Source of the DNA: Colocasia esculenta
Taxonomy: Eukaryota; Streptophyta; Magnoliopsida; Alismatales; Araceae
Length of the DNA stretch: 64,000 nucleotides
Reading direction: 5' to 3'
Assembly: GCA_014218235.1 (NCBI GenBank)
Contig: CM024759.1
Location: forward strand, 72,146,042-72,210,041
Shown here: positions 12,200 through 23,699 of the stretch, in pieces
Numbering within the stretch: position 1 is the stretch's first letter
Layout: each line of letters opens with the position of its first letter
Program-made: the position numbers and the translations under genes
The notes under the pieces: model-generated
Database searches by the model: none
Seen by the model: only the letters and a program-made list of their open reading frames with translations
Told to the model about the DNA's origin: nothing

Positions 12200-13483
12200 A
12201 AATTTAAATAAAAAAAACACTTCTTGCCAAACAGCTAAAATAATTTTTTTACAATTTTAAAATTTTAGTAGAAATACAGACATCATTAATTTTTAGATAG
12301 AAATAATATTTTTTAAGAAAGTGTTCCCAAACACCTCATAAACTCTCAAAATTAAACGCACACAGCAAGATACTTTTGGAAAGGATGCCAAATATGGCAC
12401 GATCAATGCATGCAGTTATATATGATAATCTTTGTTTGTCATGAAATGACTAACTTGTTGGTCAAAGTAGAGAAGAACCCATTTGACTACAATGTGATAT
12501 CATCCCTTCAGTTTGATCTGTTTTTTATGTCATGGTAATTAAACCCCCTGCTTATTTCGGTTAGCAAAAAAAAAAATCAGGACAGCATATGATGTCACAT
12601 TTTTCACAAAATCTATGATTTTACACCCACAAGCATTGTAATTTATTCACACTTTAATCATGTGCTGTTCAGATGACTATGATCTTTTCCCAAAAGAACT
12701 AAAATGATGATATGCATTTAAAAGTTAGCTAACATATCTTTTTCCGCAAATATTCCTAATTATTGTTGTTTCGAGTACTTTTTATCATATTGCGGACTCC
12801 CAACACGTTGGTGATCGTTTATGCTGAGTAACTCCATTTATTGACATGATTATAGATGTTATCTGTGAGATAATTGCGAACAGGAGAAGGAAAATGATCA
12901 AGCCTAGTAACGAGTAGATTGTATAATTGAGTTAATGGTTTTGAATCTCCTTTCTATATATATTGTGGCATAAAAGATACTTATTAATGAGCTGTCTTCA
13001 ATTCCCTTGTCATGATCTTTTGATATTTATTTGCATCCTTGATACCATGAGATGAAATGCCCGTAGCTAAAGAATCAACATGTTTTGTTTAGTACTTTCA
13101 GTAAAGCTTGTAGCTTTTTTATGAGGCACTCTATTATAATAATATTCTAATGTTGATAGGGATTGGTGGGATTGATACCAAAGTTGTGAACTTCAAGTTG
13201 TGTTGGTGGCATAGGTCCCATTAGACCATTACTAACTATTCTTGTATTGTGTTTAGATTGCCCAAAAATAGGTGGGATCAGGTTGGATCTACTCAAAGTT
13301 AGGTGGAACTGTTATTCTAATAACTGGATATTGGAAAAAAAAACTCATTGGTTGCTGCTCAATTTCTTTTCTATCATAAATGTGGATGTCAAAAAATTTA
13401 CTGAGAATGCAAGAGACCAAGTTATCTTCTTAAAAAAATAAAATAGACCTATGCATAGTCACTCTATATGAAATTTCAAGACT
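12200..13483. other. Intergenic, nothing recognised
   Basis: AT-rich DNA with no conserved open frame, tRNA or repeat boundary that can be supported. A short homopurine run lies near 12567. Confidence 0.5.
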
Positions 13484-13492
13484 ATAGAAAGG

Positions 13493-13672
13493 GAGAAAGA
13501 CTTTGTGCACTTTCAAAAGTGCACAAAGTGTAATCGCATATGCAACTAGCCTATGTGGCACCATCCACATGGGTTGGTAGTCCATGTGACACCCAAAAAA
13601 GTGGTGCCACATGGACTAGTTGTCCATGTGGATTGCACTTGTGCACTTTTGAAAGTGCACAAAATATTTCTC
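13493..13672. mobile_element. Mutator-type MITE, 180 bp, with 9-bp target duplication
   Basis: Terminal inverted repeats of about 34 bp beginning GAGAAA and containing TTTGTGCACTTTCAAAAG. They are flanked by the identical 9-mer ATAGAAAGG on both sides (13484-13492 and 13673-13681). A 9-bp duplication is the hallmark of Mutator-like elements. Each terminal repeat is itself a near-palindrome (GTGCACTTT...AAAGTGCAC), so the ends can fold separately. The interior repeats CCATGTGG words. No coding capacity. Confidence 0.8.
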
Positions 13673-13876
13673 ATAGAAAGGATATGTACATGCATGAACC
13701 AGCCTGATGAATACATTCCAAGAGAAACAAAATGCTGAAACTTTTAAGAAAACTGAAAAGGCTATCTGTTTAGTTGTATGTAAAGTATTTTTATAGGAAA
13801 AAAGTTTTTTACAGAATAACTTTTACATGAAAATTAAAAACACGATCGGTCATTTGAATGTATGTAAAATATGTTT

Positions 13877-14290
13877 TAAAGAGATCTCAGTTTCAACCAC
13901 ACTGGAGCTAGAGACCACGCGCTGGGGCAGTTGCAGACGAAGGTTCTACTGCAAGAGTCGGGGATACCGAGGGGGCTGCTGCCACTGCTGGACATTGTGG
14001 AGTGCGGGTACTTGGAGGAGACGGGGTTCGTGTGGGTGAAGCAGAAGAAAGAAGGTCGAGAACTACTTCGACAAGGTGGGGAGGATGGTGTCCTACGCCG
14101 TCGAGATCACCACCTATGTCGAGGAGTACCGCATCGAGAAGCTGACGGGGGTGAAAGTGAAGGAGCTCATGCTCTCGCTCACCCTCTCCGAGATCTCGGT
14201 CGACGGCTCCGTCAGCTCCCCTGCCAGCAAGCTGACCTGCAAGACCTCTGCCAGCCTCTTCGCGTCTTCCCCACCTCCCCCTTCGAGCTC
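13877..14290 (+). pseudogene. DUF538 protein, 5'-truncated with frameshifts
   Basis: Successive frames give recognisable DUF538 blocks in order: TKVLLQESGIPRGLLPL, then GYLEETGFVWVKQKK, then (after a +1 shift near 14050) FDKVGRMVSYAVEITTYV, IEKLTGVKVKELMLSL and SKLTCKTSASLF, then (after another shift near 14262) FPTSPFELPG. DUF538 proteins are about 140-180 residue plant proteins of poorly known role. The normal N-terminal start is absent: an in-frame TAA lies just upstream. GC content jumps relative to the AT-rich flanks. Best read as a processed or captured copy that has decayed. Confidence 0.75.
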
Positions 14291-14344
14291 CCCGGCAACC
14301 CTCCCTGCTTCCCCAGGCACCCTCAGCTCCCTCCTCCGGCTCTG

Positions 14345-14640
14345 CGAGCAAACCAGCAACAGCAGCAACAGGATCAGGAGATCAAGTCGAAGCTGAAGGC
14401 CTGATTGATCACGCAAGGAATGTGGAGTTGTTCTCCTCGGAGCCGGTGGGGAAGCTGTCGGAGAAGGGGAGGCTTCTGGCAGCAGTGACGAAGGCGAGCC
14501 CGCTCCTCCGGAACATGATGTTGGCCGACCCGCTTCCATAGTGGCGGCACCCTCCTCCGGCCATCTCTGAAGCTCGTGCTCTTGAAAGATCTTCTGAGCC
14601 ATTATTGAACACCAATGTAGCGGCGAACTTCTCGACAATC
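14345..14640 (+). pseudogene. Second gene fragment joined to the DUF538 remnant (DUF1635-like C-terminus?)
   Basis: Immediately after the DUF538 end a different frame reads LIDHARNVELFSSEP, then KLSEKGRLLAAVTKASPLL, then LADPLP, a TAG stop, and WRHPPP. The 'EKGxLLxAV...PLL...PLPxWRxPPP' pattern resembles the C-terminus of plant DUF1635 proteins; this is from memory and tentative. The TAG probably replaces CAG (Gln). A polyglutamine stretch precedes it in another frame. Together with the DUF538 piece this is a two-gene chimera. Confidence 0.4.
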
Positions 14641-15112
14641 TTCACGCGAAGAAGTGTAGATCTTGTCCCATAATAATGGAAGAGGAGGAGTAACCATCGC
14701 TAAACACCTAAACACAAACAAATTAAACAAATACGTAATTGCCACCTAGACACTGAGTAAGATGGAACATAAGAACACCGGTGAAGTCGATAAATCAACT
14801 CCACCGATGGTGGAGAACAAAACCTCCTATCAAATAGGAGAGACACTTGAGGAGGAAAATCTTCAAAAAAACTACCCAAGAGGGAATGACCCTATGGAGG
14901 ATGACACTGACGAGAGAAGGGGATTTTTTGGAATCATCGAGAGCCCCTCCCCACCAGGCGCGAGCGAGTGAGAATGGAGAATAGGCAGAAAAGGGAGAGG
15001 AAGCGCCGACCTTCGTGAGCCAATCTACCCTAACTTACCAACCAACATTTGATGAGTAACAAATGACCTTGTTTTTAGTAGGACACCGCCGTTCTAGGAT
15101 CCTCTGCACAAG

Positions 15113-15372
15113 ATGAGTTCGTTCCTCCCAGTACATGGGAGGACCGAGCTCGGTCCTCCCATGTACTGGGAGCCAAAGCCACTGACCGGGAGGACCAAGC
15201 TCGGTCAGGGCGGCTGACCGAGCTCGGTTCTCCCATGTACTGGGAGCCAAAGCCACTGACCGGGAGGACCGAGCTCGGTCAGGCTGACCGAGCTCGGTCC
15301 TCCCATGTACTGGGAGCCAAAGGGTGGCTGACCGAGCTCGGTCCTCCCGTGTACTGGGAGGATCCGAACTCG
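15113..15372. repeat. Hairpin-forming tandem repeat with 48-bp perfect palindrome
   Basis: Three to four copies of a ~70-bp unit built from CTCCCATGTACTGGGAG, CCAAAGCCACTGACC and the palindrome GACCGAGCTCGGTC. Positions 15125-15172 are a perfect 48-bp palindrome centred on GAGCTC. The two ends of the block (GAGTTCGTTCCTCCCAG on the left; GGAGGATCCGAACTC on the right) are also inverted relative to each other, so the whole block can fold back on itself. No coding potential; identity unknown. Confidence 0.8.
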
Positions 15373-17025
15373 CACAAGATATGTACCATTATTTTTGATA
15401 ATAAGAAAGACTCTCTCATTTCATCGAATGAGAAACACATCGTAAGGAAGAATCTTTGGCAAAACCAATACAAATAGATGCAAACAAAACGTCCAAGTTC
15501 AAGAATCAAGAGTAAATACATCAAACCCCTAAAAAGGGAGCAAAAATGTAGAAAATAGAGATATCAAACTACCTGAAAATCATAGAACCGAGGGAAATGT
15601 TGGAGCCAAGATGAAGCAATGTGTTCCTCTCCTCCATGCCATATGTGTGAGCTGCAGGGGTTTCACTTTCTTTAAGGTACAGATTAAAGTTCAAATCCGG
15701 TGCTCTGAATCCCACAAAACTGAAAAACTAGGCGGTGAATGTTGAAGAGTGCAATAATTTGGATGGGAAGTGAAAAGAGTAATCTAGTAACAACATTTTC
15801 CTCACCACATCAAGAGGAAAGTAATAAATATGAGAGCAAGAATTAATCTATATCTCGGTTGAAAAGATATAAAAAAAAGTACTTAACACGCGACACCCTA
15901 ACATAACTAAGGACATCCACAAGAAAGTAAAGGAAAAAGGCGAACATGTGGTCCACGTTAAATTAATGCATTTGTCCTCACTTTGCAATGTAGTTGCATG
16001 GATTAAATAACACCCTGTAGCTTTCCTCAAGTTGGTATCTGTTTGTGTGTGTGTGTTGGGGGGCGGGGGGGGGGGCGAGAGAGAGAGAGAGGTTCTACAA
16101 TTAATACTGCGCGAGATAGATCATCAAATTTTAGGTGTCCACAAGTTGGTCCATCTCTATAGTTATTGAGTGCCTCATCTTAAATCTCAATCAACTATGC
16201 TAAATTTTTCGTCAATGGAAAAAAAAACTTGAAAAGTCTTGTATGCCCAGGGCCTTTTTTGTGAATTTTTGATACCTCGAAGTCTCATTTCCGAAAAGAA
16301 AAAGCAAAAGAATTGAGGGTATTGCAACGTAAGCAATTCTATATAAAATCCAATGACTAAAACGCATATAATAATGACTTGTTGTGTTATAACAACAAGA
16401 CGACTTCTAGAATGCTCCCCCAAGAAAAAAAAAGGGTACTTTCATTATGTTAGAAAAACAACATGACCTTATTTTTTAAAAAATTATCTAGCCCTTTTTT
16501 TATACTGCCTATGACCCTCATAAATTTATGGAATAATGAAGAGTCATGACAACGTGAAGGACCGCACTTTTCATTAAGTTTTTTTTAAGAATTAGACTGA
16601 ATATATACTTCCAATTGTGTACTCTTTATTCTGCATCCCCCCGCCCAAAAAAAAAAAAAAAATTGTGGACTGTTTATGCACTCTAGCATCCCGTTTCTTC
16701 TTAATTACAATCTGATCATCTTCCTTTCACGCCAGTAAAAACGCTCACAAATTTCATGACTCTATATGCTCGGCCTTTCAATCTTCCAACATCACTATCG
16801 AGTTCCCTAACGACATCGTTAATAACAAGGATAGCATGAATACAGGATGACCATTAAACAAAATATCTAATACAATATATTTGAAATTCTAACATGCATG
16901 TATATTTTTTGAATTCTTAGAGGAAGGGTCATCAAAATGTTTACGTATAGCATGATGGTTTAGATGCTAGTGAGCAACCCATATTTTTAAGCATATTTTC
17001 ATTAGTTTCCTTTTCATTAACCAAG
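15373..17025. other. Intergenic, only simple repeats
   Basis: No supported gene. A (GT)n-G-run-(GA)n compound microsatellite lies at about 16043-16093. Several A/T homopolymers follow. Confidence 0.5.
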
Positions 17026-17561
17026 TAAGTTTTAAGAAAAATTAATTAGAGGTCTTTGTCAAAAGGTTAGACTTAATTTGTAGTCCCTGTCAGAAGATCA
17101 GAAGTCATATAGTCCTTATCTTTTGTATTAGTTTAATTTCTAGTCCCTCTCTTTTGTTTCTAATCTCTGCTTTTTTGTTTCTCAGTATTTATGAGTCTTG
17201 GAAGACGAATCGTCCTTTTAACATCAACTTTTTCCTATTTTGCACTTCCTTCTTCTGCTCTTTCTCTAGTTACATTCGTTACAGTTGCCTTTGTATCAGT
17301 TACAGTAAGTTTTTATATCTGTTACAGTAAGTCTTCTTTCTCTATGCACACTTACATTCGTTACAGTTGTCTTTGTATTAGTTACAGTAAGTCTTTATAT
17401 CTGTTACAGTAAGCCTTCTTTCTCTATACACACTTACATTCGTTATAGTTGTTTTTGTATCAGTTACAGTAAGCCTTTATATCTGTTACAGTAAGCCTTT
17501 GTATTAGTTACAGACTACAACTATAAACTCTTACAAAAGAAAAAAACACTTTATTTATTTG

Positions 17562-17640
17562 TAAATGCTAGGATTTGAACCCAAGTCTTCACAAACACAA
17601 CATGAGATACCATTACCACTAAGCTACAACTACAGCACTT
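17562..17640 (-). ncRNA. tRNA-like sequence in the left arm of the fold-back element
   Basis: On the minus strand: A-box-like TAGCTTAGTGGTAATGG and, about 35 bases on, a perfect B-box-type GGTTCAAATCC. An acceptor-like pairing AAGTGCT/AGCATTT closes it, with one G-U pair. The 5' part resembles tRNA-Asp (GTnGTTGTAGnnTAGTGGTAA). The anticodon stem is poor, so it is not a working tRNA but may hold a Pol III promoter directed outward. Confidence 0.55.
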
Positions 17641-18637
17641 ATGTTACAATATAACATATAATATATTTAATTAAGTATTATAGTAAATATAATTCTCTAT
17701 TACAACTTATGTTAAGTCTTGTTACAGTCAATATCATTCCCTGTTATAATATACATTAAGTTATGTTACAGTAAACATTATAGATGCTATTATAGTAAAT
17801 ATTAAGCTCTATTACAATATACATTAAGCTTTGTTACAATATACATTAACCTTTGTTACAATATACATTAGCCTTTGTTACAATATATATTAAGCTCTAT
17901 TACAACTTATGTTAAGTCTTGTTACAGTATACATTAAGCTCTATTACAACTATACATTAAGCTCTATTACAATATACATTAAGCTCTGTTACATTATACA
18001 TTAACCTTTGTTACAATATATATTAAGTTCTATTACAACTTATGTTAAGTCTTGTTACAGTATACATTAAGCTCTATTACAATATACATTAAGCTTTGTT
18101 ACAATATACATTAACTTTTGCTACAATATACATTAACATTTGTTACAATATATATTAAGCTCTATTAATGTATACTGTAATAGAGCTTAATGTATATTGT
18201 AATAGAGCTTAATGTATAGTTGTAATAGAGCTTAATGTATATTGTAACAAGACTTAACATAAGTTGTAATAGAGCTTAATATATATTGTAACAAAGGTTA
18301 ATATATATTGTAACAAAGCTTAATGTATATTATAATATAGCTTAATGTATAGTTGTAATAGAGCTTAATGCATATTATAACAAGACTTAACATAAGTTGT
18401 AATAGAGCTTAATATATATTGTAACAAAAATTAATATATATTGTAACAAATGTTAATGTATATTGTAATAGAACTTAATGTTTACTATAATAGCATCTAT
18501 AATGTTTACTGTAACAGAATTTAATGTATATTGTAACAGGGAATGATATTGACTGTAACAAGACTTAACATAAGTTGTAATAGAGAATTATATTTACTAC
18601 AATACTTAATTAAATATATTATATGTTATATTGTAAC

Positions 18638-18716
18638 ACAAGTGTAGTTGTAGCTTAGTGGTAATGGTATGTCATGTTGTGTTTGTGAAGACTTGGGTTT
18701 GAATCCTAACACTTGT
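18638..18716 (+). ncRNA. tRNA-like sequence in the right arm of the fold-back element
   Basis: Mirror copy of the left-arm module, outward on the plus strand. A perfect 8-bp acceptor-like stem, ACAAGTGT (18638-18645) with ACACTTGT (18709-18716), encloses an A-box-like TAGCTTAGTGGTAATGG and a slightly decayed B-box GGTTTGAATCC. Anticodon region not tRNA-like. Confidence 0.55.
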
Positions 18717-19192
18717 AAACAAATAAAGTCAATTTTTTCTTTTGTAAGAGTTTATTGCTGTAGTTTGTAACTGATACAAAGGCTTAGTGTAACAGATATA
18801 AATGTTTACTGTAACTGATACAAAGCTAACTGTAACGAATGTAAGTATGCATAGGGAAAGAAGGCTTACTGTGGCAGATCTAAAGACGTACTGTAACAGA
18901 TATAAAAGCTTACTGTAACTAATACAAAGACAACTGTAACGAATGTAAGTGTGCATAGGGAAAGAAGGCTCATAGGAAAAGAGCAGAAGAAGGAAGTGCA
19001 AAATAGAAAAAAATTGATGTTAAAAGGACGACTCGCCTTCCAAGACTCATTAAATGTTGAGAAACAAAAGTAGAGACTAGAAATTAAACTAACACAAAAA
19101 ATAAGGACTATATAACTTCTAATTTTCTGACAGGGACTATAAATTAAGTCAACACTCTGACAGAGACCTCTAATTAATTCTCCCTAAGTTTT

Positions 19193-22100
19193 ATACTAGA
19201 ATATGTTTAAAATACCTTCAGTGTACCTATTCAAGTTATGTTATGATACCCTCGTTACTTTCTAAATTACTATGATTTTTTATTACTTACTAAATATTAG
19301 GGTTATCAAAGGATCAGAGTCAAAAATGAAAATGACACTTTTCACATCTATTTTTTTATAAAAAATAAATAAATAAAACAAAGTATTGAAAGAAATCGAA
19401 AATATTTGCAACGATCAGATAATAGATGTGTATAGTATTAGGAGTAGTTGCAAAAGGGCTATCTTTGATAATAAGAGATATAATAAATATTAGGAGAGAG
19501 ATAAATTAAATAAAGTTTATTTAAAAATTAATGAGAAGTTAAAAATTTAGTATAACATTTCTCAATATTAAGAAATAAGATTTTAAGAGCACAAATTTTG
19601 TAAATAAAATAAATTTATATATTATTGGAGACAAAAAATGAAAAACAGATGTGAAAATAATTGTTTCCACATCCACTAAAAAAATAAAAAATAAGTAAGA
19701 AAACGGATATCCATTAGTAGCCCTACTTATTATAGATTTCTATCAATGTTTATCATTTTTCATGAATCCTTTTTCACAAAATATTTTGACATGTGGGTCT
19801 TTCTTTGACCAAAACATATGTTAAAATTTTGGCAGGTACAATTCCTCGGTGCAATCTTCTAAGACATTTCTTTTAACCAGTCAGTGTAATATTGTACTCA
19901 GACGAATATAATATGTAATTATTTGATGTGTGATTAAATTACAATGCAGTACATCTACAGACATTTGTCATTCAAGAAGGCAATAATAGATAAACATCTT
20001 TGACAAATAAATATGTAATTTTTATCGTTATTAATGAAGTTGGTCGGAGAACTCACAAGAATTGAAACATTATAATCCGAATCCGTGGATCTAAGGTGAG
20101 TGCTCAGACGACAATGGAAGATGGAAAATGAAGTTGCTACTGTCGAACTGACGTCAATCCAACCTGTAAGAAGTCAATTCCATTATAAAATTTCTATGGT
20201 CGATCTTCGGACAGTCAAATCAGAAGTTGGCCTATAAAAGAAGTAATAGGAATAATATATATATATAGAGAGAGAGAGAGAAAGCTAAGAACTACTGTCG
20301 TAAGATGATGCCAGTTCCATCTCCCATTTTCTATGCTTATAGCGCTATTTTTATAGACTGAGAGGAGAGAGAGAGATTTTGGAATCCATGACGTGGGATT
20401 AATCTTCAGACATAATCACCGCTTCGAGATTCACAGAAGGAGTTGCTGAATTTGTTCTTGGATGTACGCTGATTCTTTCGACAATTGCAAGCCCCTTACT
20501 CTGCATGGTAATCACAATCCGTATTTTTTGCCATGGTTGCCGGCATGGATGGAGTCGATTATGAAGGCTTAGAGTTGTATATGACCTATCTTTTGAGCCT
20601 TGAGCCATCTCGCTTTATTGGGTTCCATTATTGAACCAGAGTTGGATCGAGATAGACCAACCACTAAGATCCATTAGTTATAAGAATAGATGTGGTTTTG
20701 CTTTAATCTTTAGATAATAATATATGGGGACTCCCAATTTCTTCCTAGAAGATTCTTTCAATTCATCGCATAGATTTTTATTAAATCATGCTTTAATGGG
20801 TCACCCCATCTATTTAATCATGGTATTTATTCTCTAACTATTTAATTGAGTTAATTTGGTAGGAAAAGCATTATTCAAATTTAGTCGACACACATTAGAT
20901 AATTTATTGGTCATGTTTGGTATTGACATAGATTAGGAGTAGAGTGAAGATATTTTCAAAATTTTAAAGATATCTTTAATTTATTATTATTATCGATCTA
21001 TATATCCTAATACCAAATAGCCCTATGTCTTCTCTCTTGTTTTAGGTGATGCTAGTGAAAGTTCCATTTGTTCAACACTGGGTATTTGCACGCCACTTTC
21101 CAACTATATCAGTTTTGGGCCTTTCCACTTTACAACCTGGGTCTTCCGTTTACAAATTAGTTTAGTACTTGTAGGGCGTCAAAGTTAGACTTACTTATTG
21201 GACCATCTTACACATTCAATAATGCTACTTATGAAGTAACTGAGTCAACATTTTTGAAGTTTAATCTCACATCCGATAAACAATATATGGGCATCTTTCC
21301 CATCGATCCCTATGTATGCAGATTGAGATTTAACCTCACAATCAGATAACAACGTGGACATTTTCTCTCTTTATATATAGAGAATTCTCTCTGCTCAATA
21401 TACCTTAATTTTAGGTTAAAATTCAATCTTAGATCAAAGCCTCTTAGAAAACTAACTTTACTTGTCCTAGAAGATCTTTACATAGAAGCCTAAACAGTGT
21501 TGTCCTGAGACCTCTCTGTGTCCCCTATGCGGCGGAGAGACACTAATTTGGTGATGCCAACCTTGCCTTCTCCTTCCCGTGTCCGTGATACTCCCTGTCT
21601 GAAATCCTTTCATCCTGAGAAGACAAGATGTGAAACATGTCACTATTTGTCCGGTGCTTGTCCAGCCACCCTGGTTCTCCATCAGCCTATCCTTCTTTGT
21701 TCGTAGTTATCAATTTCTGGTCGGCCCCTACAATGTGTTTGAGTTGGGATGACTTGGACAGATGTAGTGAGAGGACTGTTAGGTTATCAAGTCAGCTGGT
21801 CGTTGTCAAAACAAAGGAAAGTTTATAATGATCAAGGCAGGCATTCATAATTAGTTTGATCAAAATTTGGCTTTTTCTGCAGTGATAAACCGAAGTCTGA
21901 ACGTAAAAATTATTATGGCCCGATTTAATTGTCAGCTGGTAAGATAAATTAGGTAAGCAATCTCCTGATAAAATGGTTCACTTTTTCTCCATCCCTAGTT
22001 TGATAGTTAATCTAATTAGATCGGATAAATAAACCCACCTAAAAAAATGGACTTTTTTTTAATAGACTGCATGTTATAGGTCTATTCGGCGAATTTATAT

Positions 22101-22905
22101 TAAGCTAGATATATACAGTACTATATAATTATCTGACTAAATCTTGCCAAATTTTATAGATCACCTATCCGACTTATTAAGACTTATAAGCTGATCAATG
22201 TTATCCAGCTATAAATCAGACTTACATTATTTGCATGGCTTTCTAACTGATATCGTTCCAATGCCTTTCATTACCATACTACGTACCTAGTATTTCTCTT
22301 CTGTGATAACCATATATATACATAAATATATATAATCCAGCCGGCAAGAATCCAAATCATCATTCATACGAGATATCAACCAGAACGTCCAGTATCAGAC
22401 TGGGTATGGCAGAGGCAGATACGAGCATGTCTACCTGTAAATGGGATTTCTTATAGTGGTAATATCATGATTTCGATTTTGGCAAATGGGTCTACGGATA
22501 GACTCAAAGTTCCATGCGAAATATACAAAGTCCACTTGGAGAAATTAATGGCAGTGGTTCATGGAATTTAAAGCTATTTTTCAATCTTCAACTACTCTGC
22601 AAGGCATTAATGCAAAGCTAGTCATGTCGGGAAGGGAGAGCTGTGTATGAAAGATCTGCACAGGACCATGCATGCATTGAAGGAGAAGGTTGGGAAGAAG
22701 AGGCCATGCACCCATTTCATTGTATGATCACTAGGCCACACATCACATGTTTGTGTGAGTTGGCTTCTAGAAAGTGTGCCAGTTAAGGTGGGTCTCATGG
22801 AGATGGATTCTCATACTTTCTGATGTGACTGTTTAATGATGTTGCCAGGTATATTATGGTTGCCCTTCCACATAATCTCCTTTACATATGGTTCGGGTGG
22901 GGAGA
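19193..22905. other. Intergenic, no gene supported
   Basis: AT-rich DNA. Short open frames at 20399-20608 (minus) and 21467-21828 match nothing recognisable and have no splice context. A TA/GA microsatellite is at about 20259-20281. The words TTTAATCTCACATCCGATAA and TTTAACCTCACAATCAGATAA near 21262 and 21330 are diverged copies of one repeat. Confidence 0.5.
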
Positions 22906-22965
22906 CGACGAATCTGTAGGTCTTGGTTTTTTTTTATTTAAAAAAAAAAAGACGAATCTGCAGGT
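22906..22965. repeat. Tiny poly(T)/poly(A) insertion between 15-bp direct repeats
   Basis: GACGAATCTG(T/C)AGGT occurs at 22906-22920 and 22951-22965, separated by CTTGG, a T run and an A run. The structure looks like target duplications around a drastically truncated retroposed tail, but the insert is only about 30 bases. Confidence 0.5.
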
Positions 22966-23097
22966 AGGTGGCTATTCACTCTCCTCTTAGATCTCTAACA
23001 TCTCATCTTGCATGTTTTTGCTTGTGCATGTTAATAGATGTTAATGGAATTACTACCATGGAATAATCTGTATAATTACACACGTATATATGCCTTT

Positions 23098-23280
23098 CTC
23101 ATATTTTTTTTGACAATGAAGATGACACTATTAATTAAAGATCAAATAATATAGAACACATATTGCAAGAGATAATTGCCTTCAAATAGAAAACCTAAAA
23201 AGAAGATAACACAGTCATACAAGATGAAGCAACAATAGAGAAGGCAACACACAAAGTAAAAGCTACAACCTACAAGGAGA
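23098..23280 (-). mobile_element. Possible LINE 3' tail
   Basis: On the minus strand the segment ends ATCTTTAATTAATAGTGTCATCTTCATTGTC followed by an A tract, the style of plant LINE 3' termini. No coding part is present. Weak evidence based on texture. Confidence 0.3.
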
Positions 23281-23411
23281 AGGAGGACCACAACCATATA
23301 AACGGTCTCATACAAATAATCTGAATCCCAAGAGATGAGAGAGCACCGAGAGAAGTCTACTCTGATGGAGGGCTGCAAGACGTTATTGTTGTTGGACAGG
23401 TACGGAAGCTC

Positions 23412-23640
23412 CACTACAAGAAAATGTGGTAATATCGACCGAATTTTTCAACTAAAAATTTCCCTCCAAAATTTTGGACGAAAATATTTCTATCGATCTA
23501 AAATTTTCAACGGAACTAAATTAGTCAAAAAAAATTTGACAATTTTTCGATAGATTTAATTCCGTATGAATGTAGTAAAAAATTCCATCCAAAAATTTGT
23601 TCCCGTGCCTCTTATATATATATGAGAAAATTAATTGGGA
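23412..23640 (+). mobile_element. CACTA transposon end, truncated
   Basis: Starts CACTACAAGAAAATG, the typical terminal inverted repeat of plant CACTA elements. It is followed by subterminal AATTTT/CGAT-rich short repeats (AAAATTTTGGACG, AAAATTTTCAACGG, ATTTTTCGATAG). No matching opposite end is visible; it appears to be cut off by the LTR sequence that follows. Confidence 0.6.
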
Positions 23641-23699
23641 GTCCCTGTCAGAGCCTTCTAATTTTTTCCTGTTCCCTGTCAGAATATCGGTAGATGTAA

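Larger units (their letters stand above)
17034..19184. mobile_element. Fold-back transposon: two ~1-kb inverted arms, 8-bp target duplication
   Basis: Arms 17034-18167 and 18178-19184 are inverted copies of each other around a 10-base loop (18168-18177). The element is flanked by the same 8-mer TAAGTTTT (17026-17033 and 19185-19192). Ends read (A/G)(A/G)GA-AATTAATTAGAGGTC inward. Each arm has a unique outer part (TAGTCCCTGTCAGAAG; ACTTCCTTCTTCTGCTC), a tRNA-like module, TTACAGTAAGTCTTTATATC-type repeats and an inner array of ~20-24 bp TTACAATATACATTAAGC repeats. An 8-bp duplication points to a hAT-type transposase acting in trans, though the tandem subrepeats are unlike a standard MITE. No protein is encoded. 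Confidence 0.85.

Noticed and set aside
11791..12220. Gly-rich and Pro-rich open frames of 127-137 codons
   Set aside because: They are translations of the C-rich minisatellite in every frame.
18638..18716. A functional tRNA gene
   Set aside because: A-box, B-box and acceptor-like stem are present but the anticodon stem-loop is not tRNA-like and the B-box is decayed; kept as tRNA-like.
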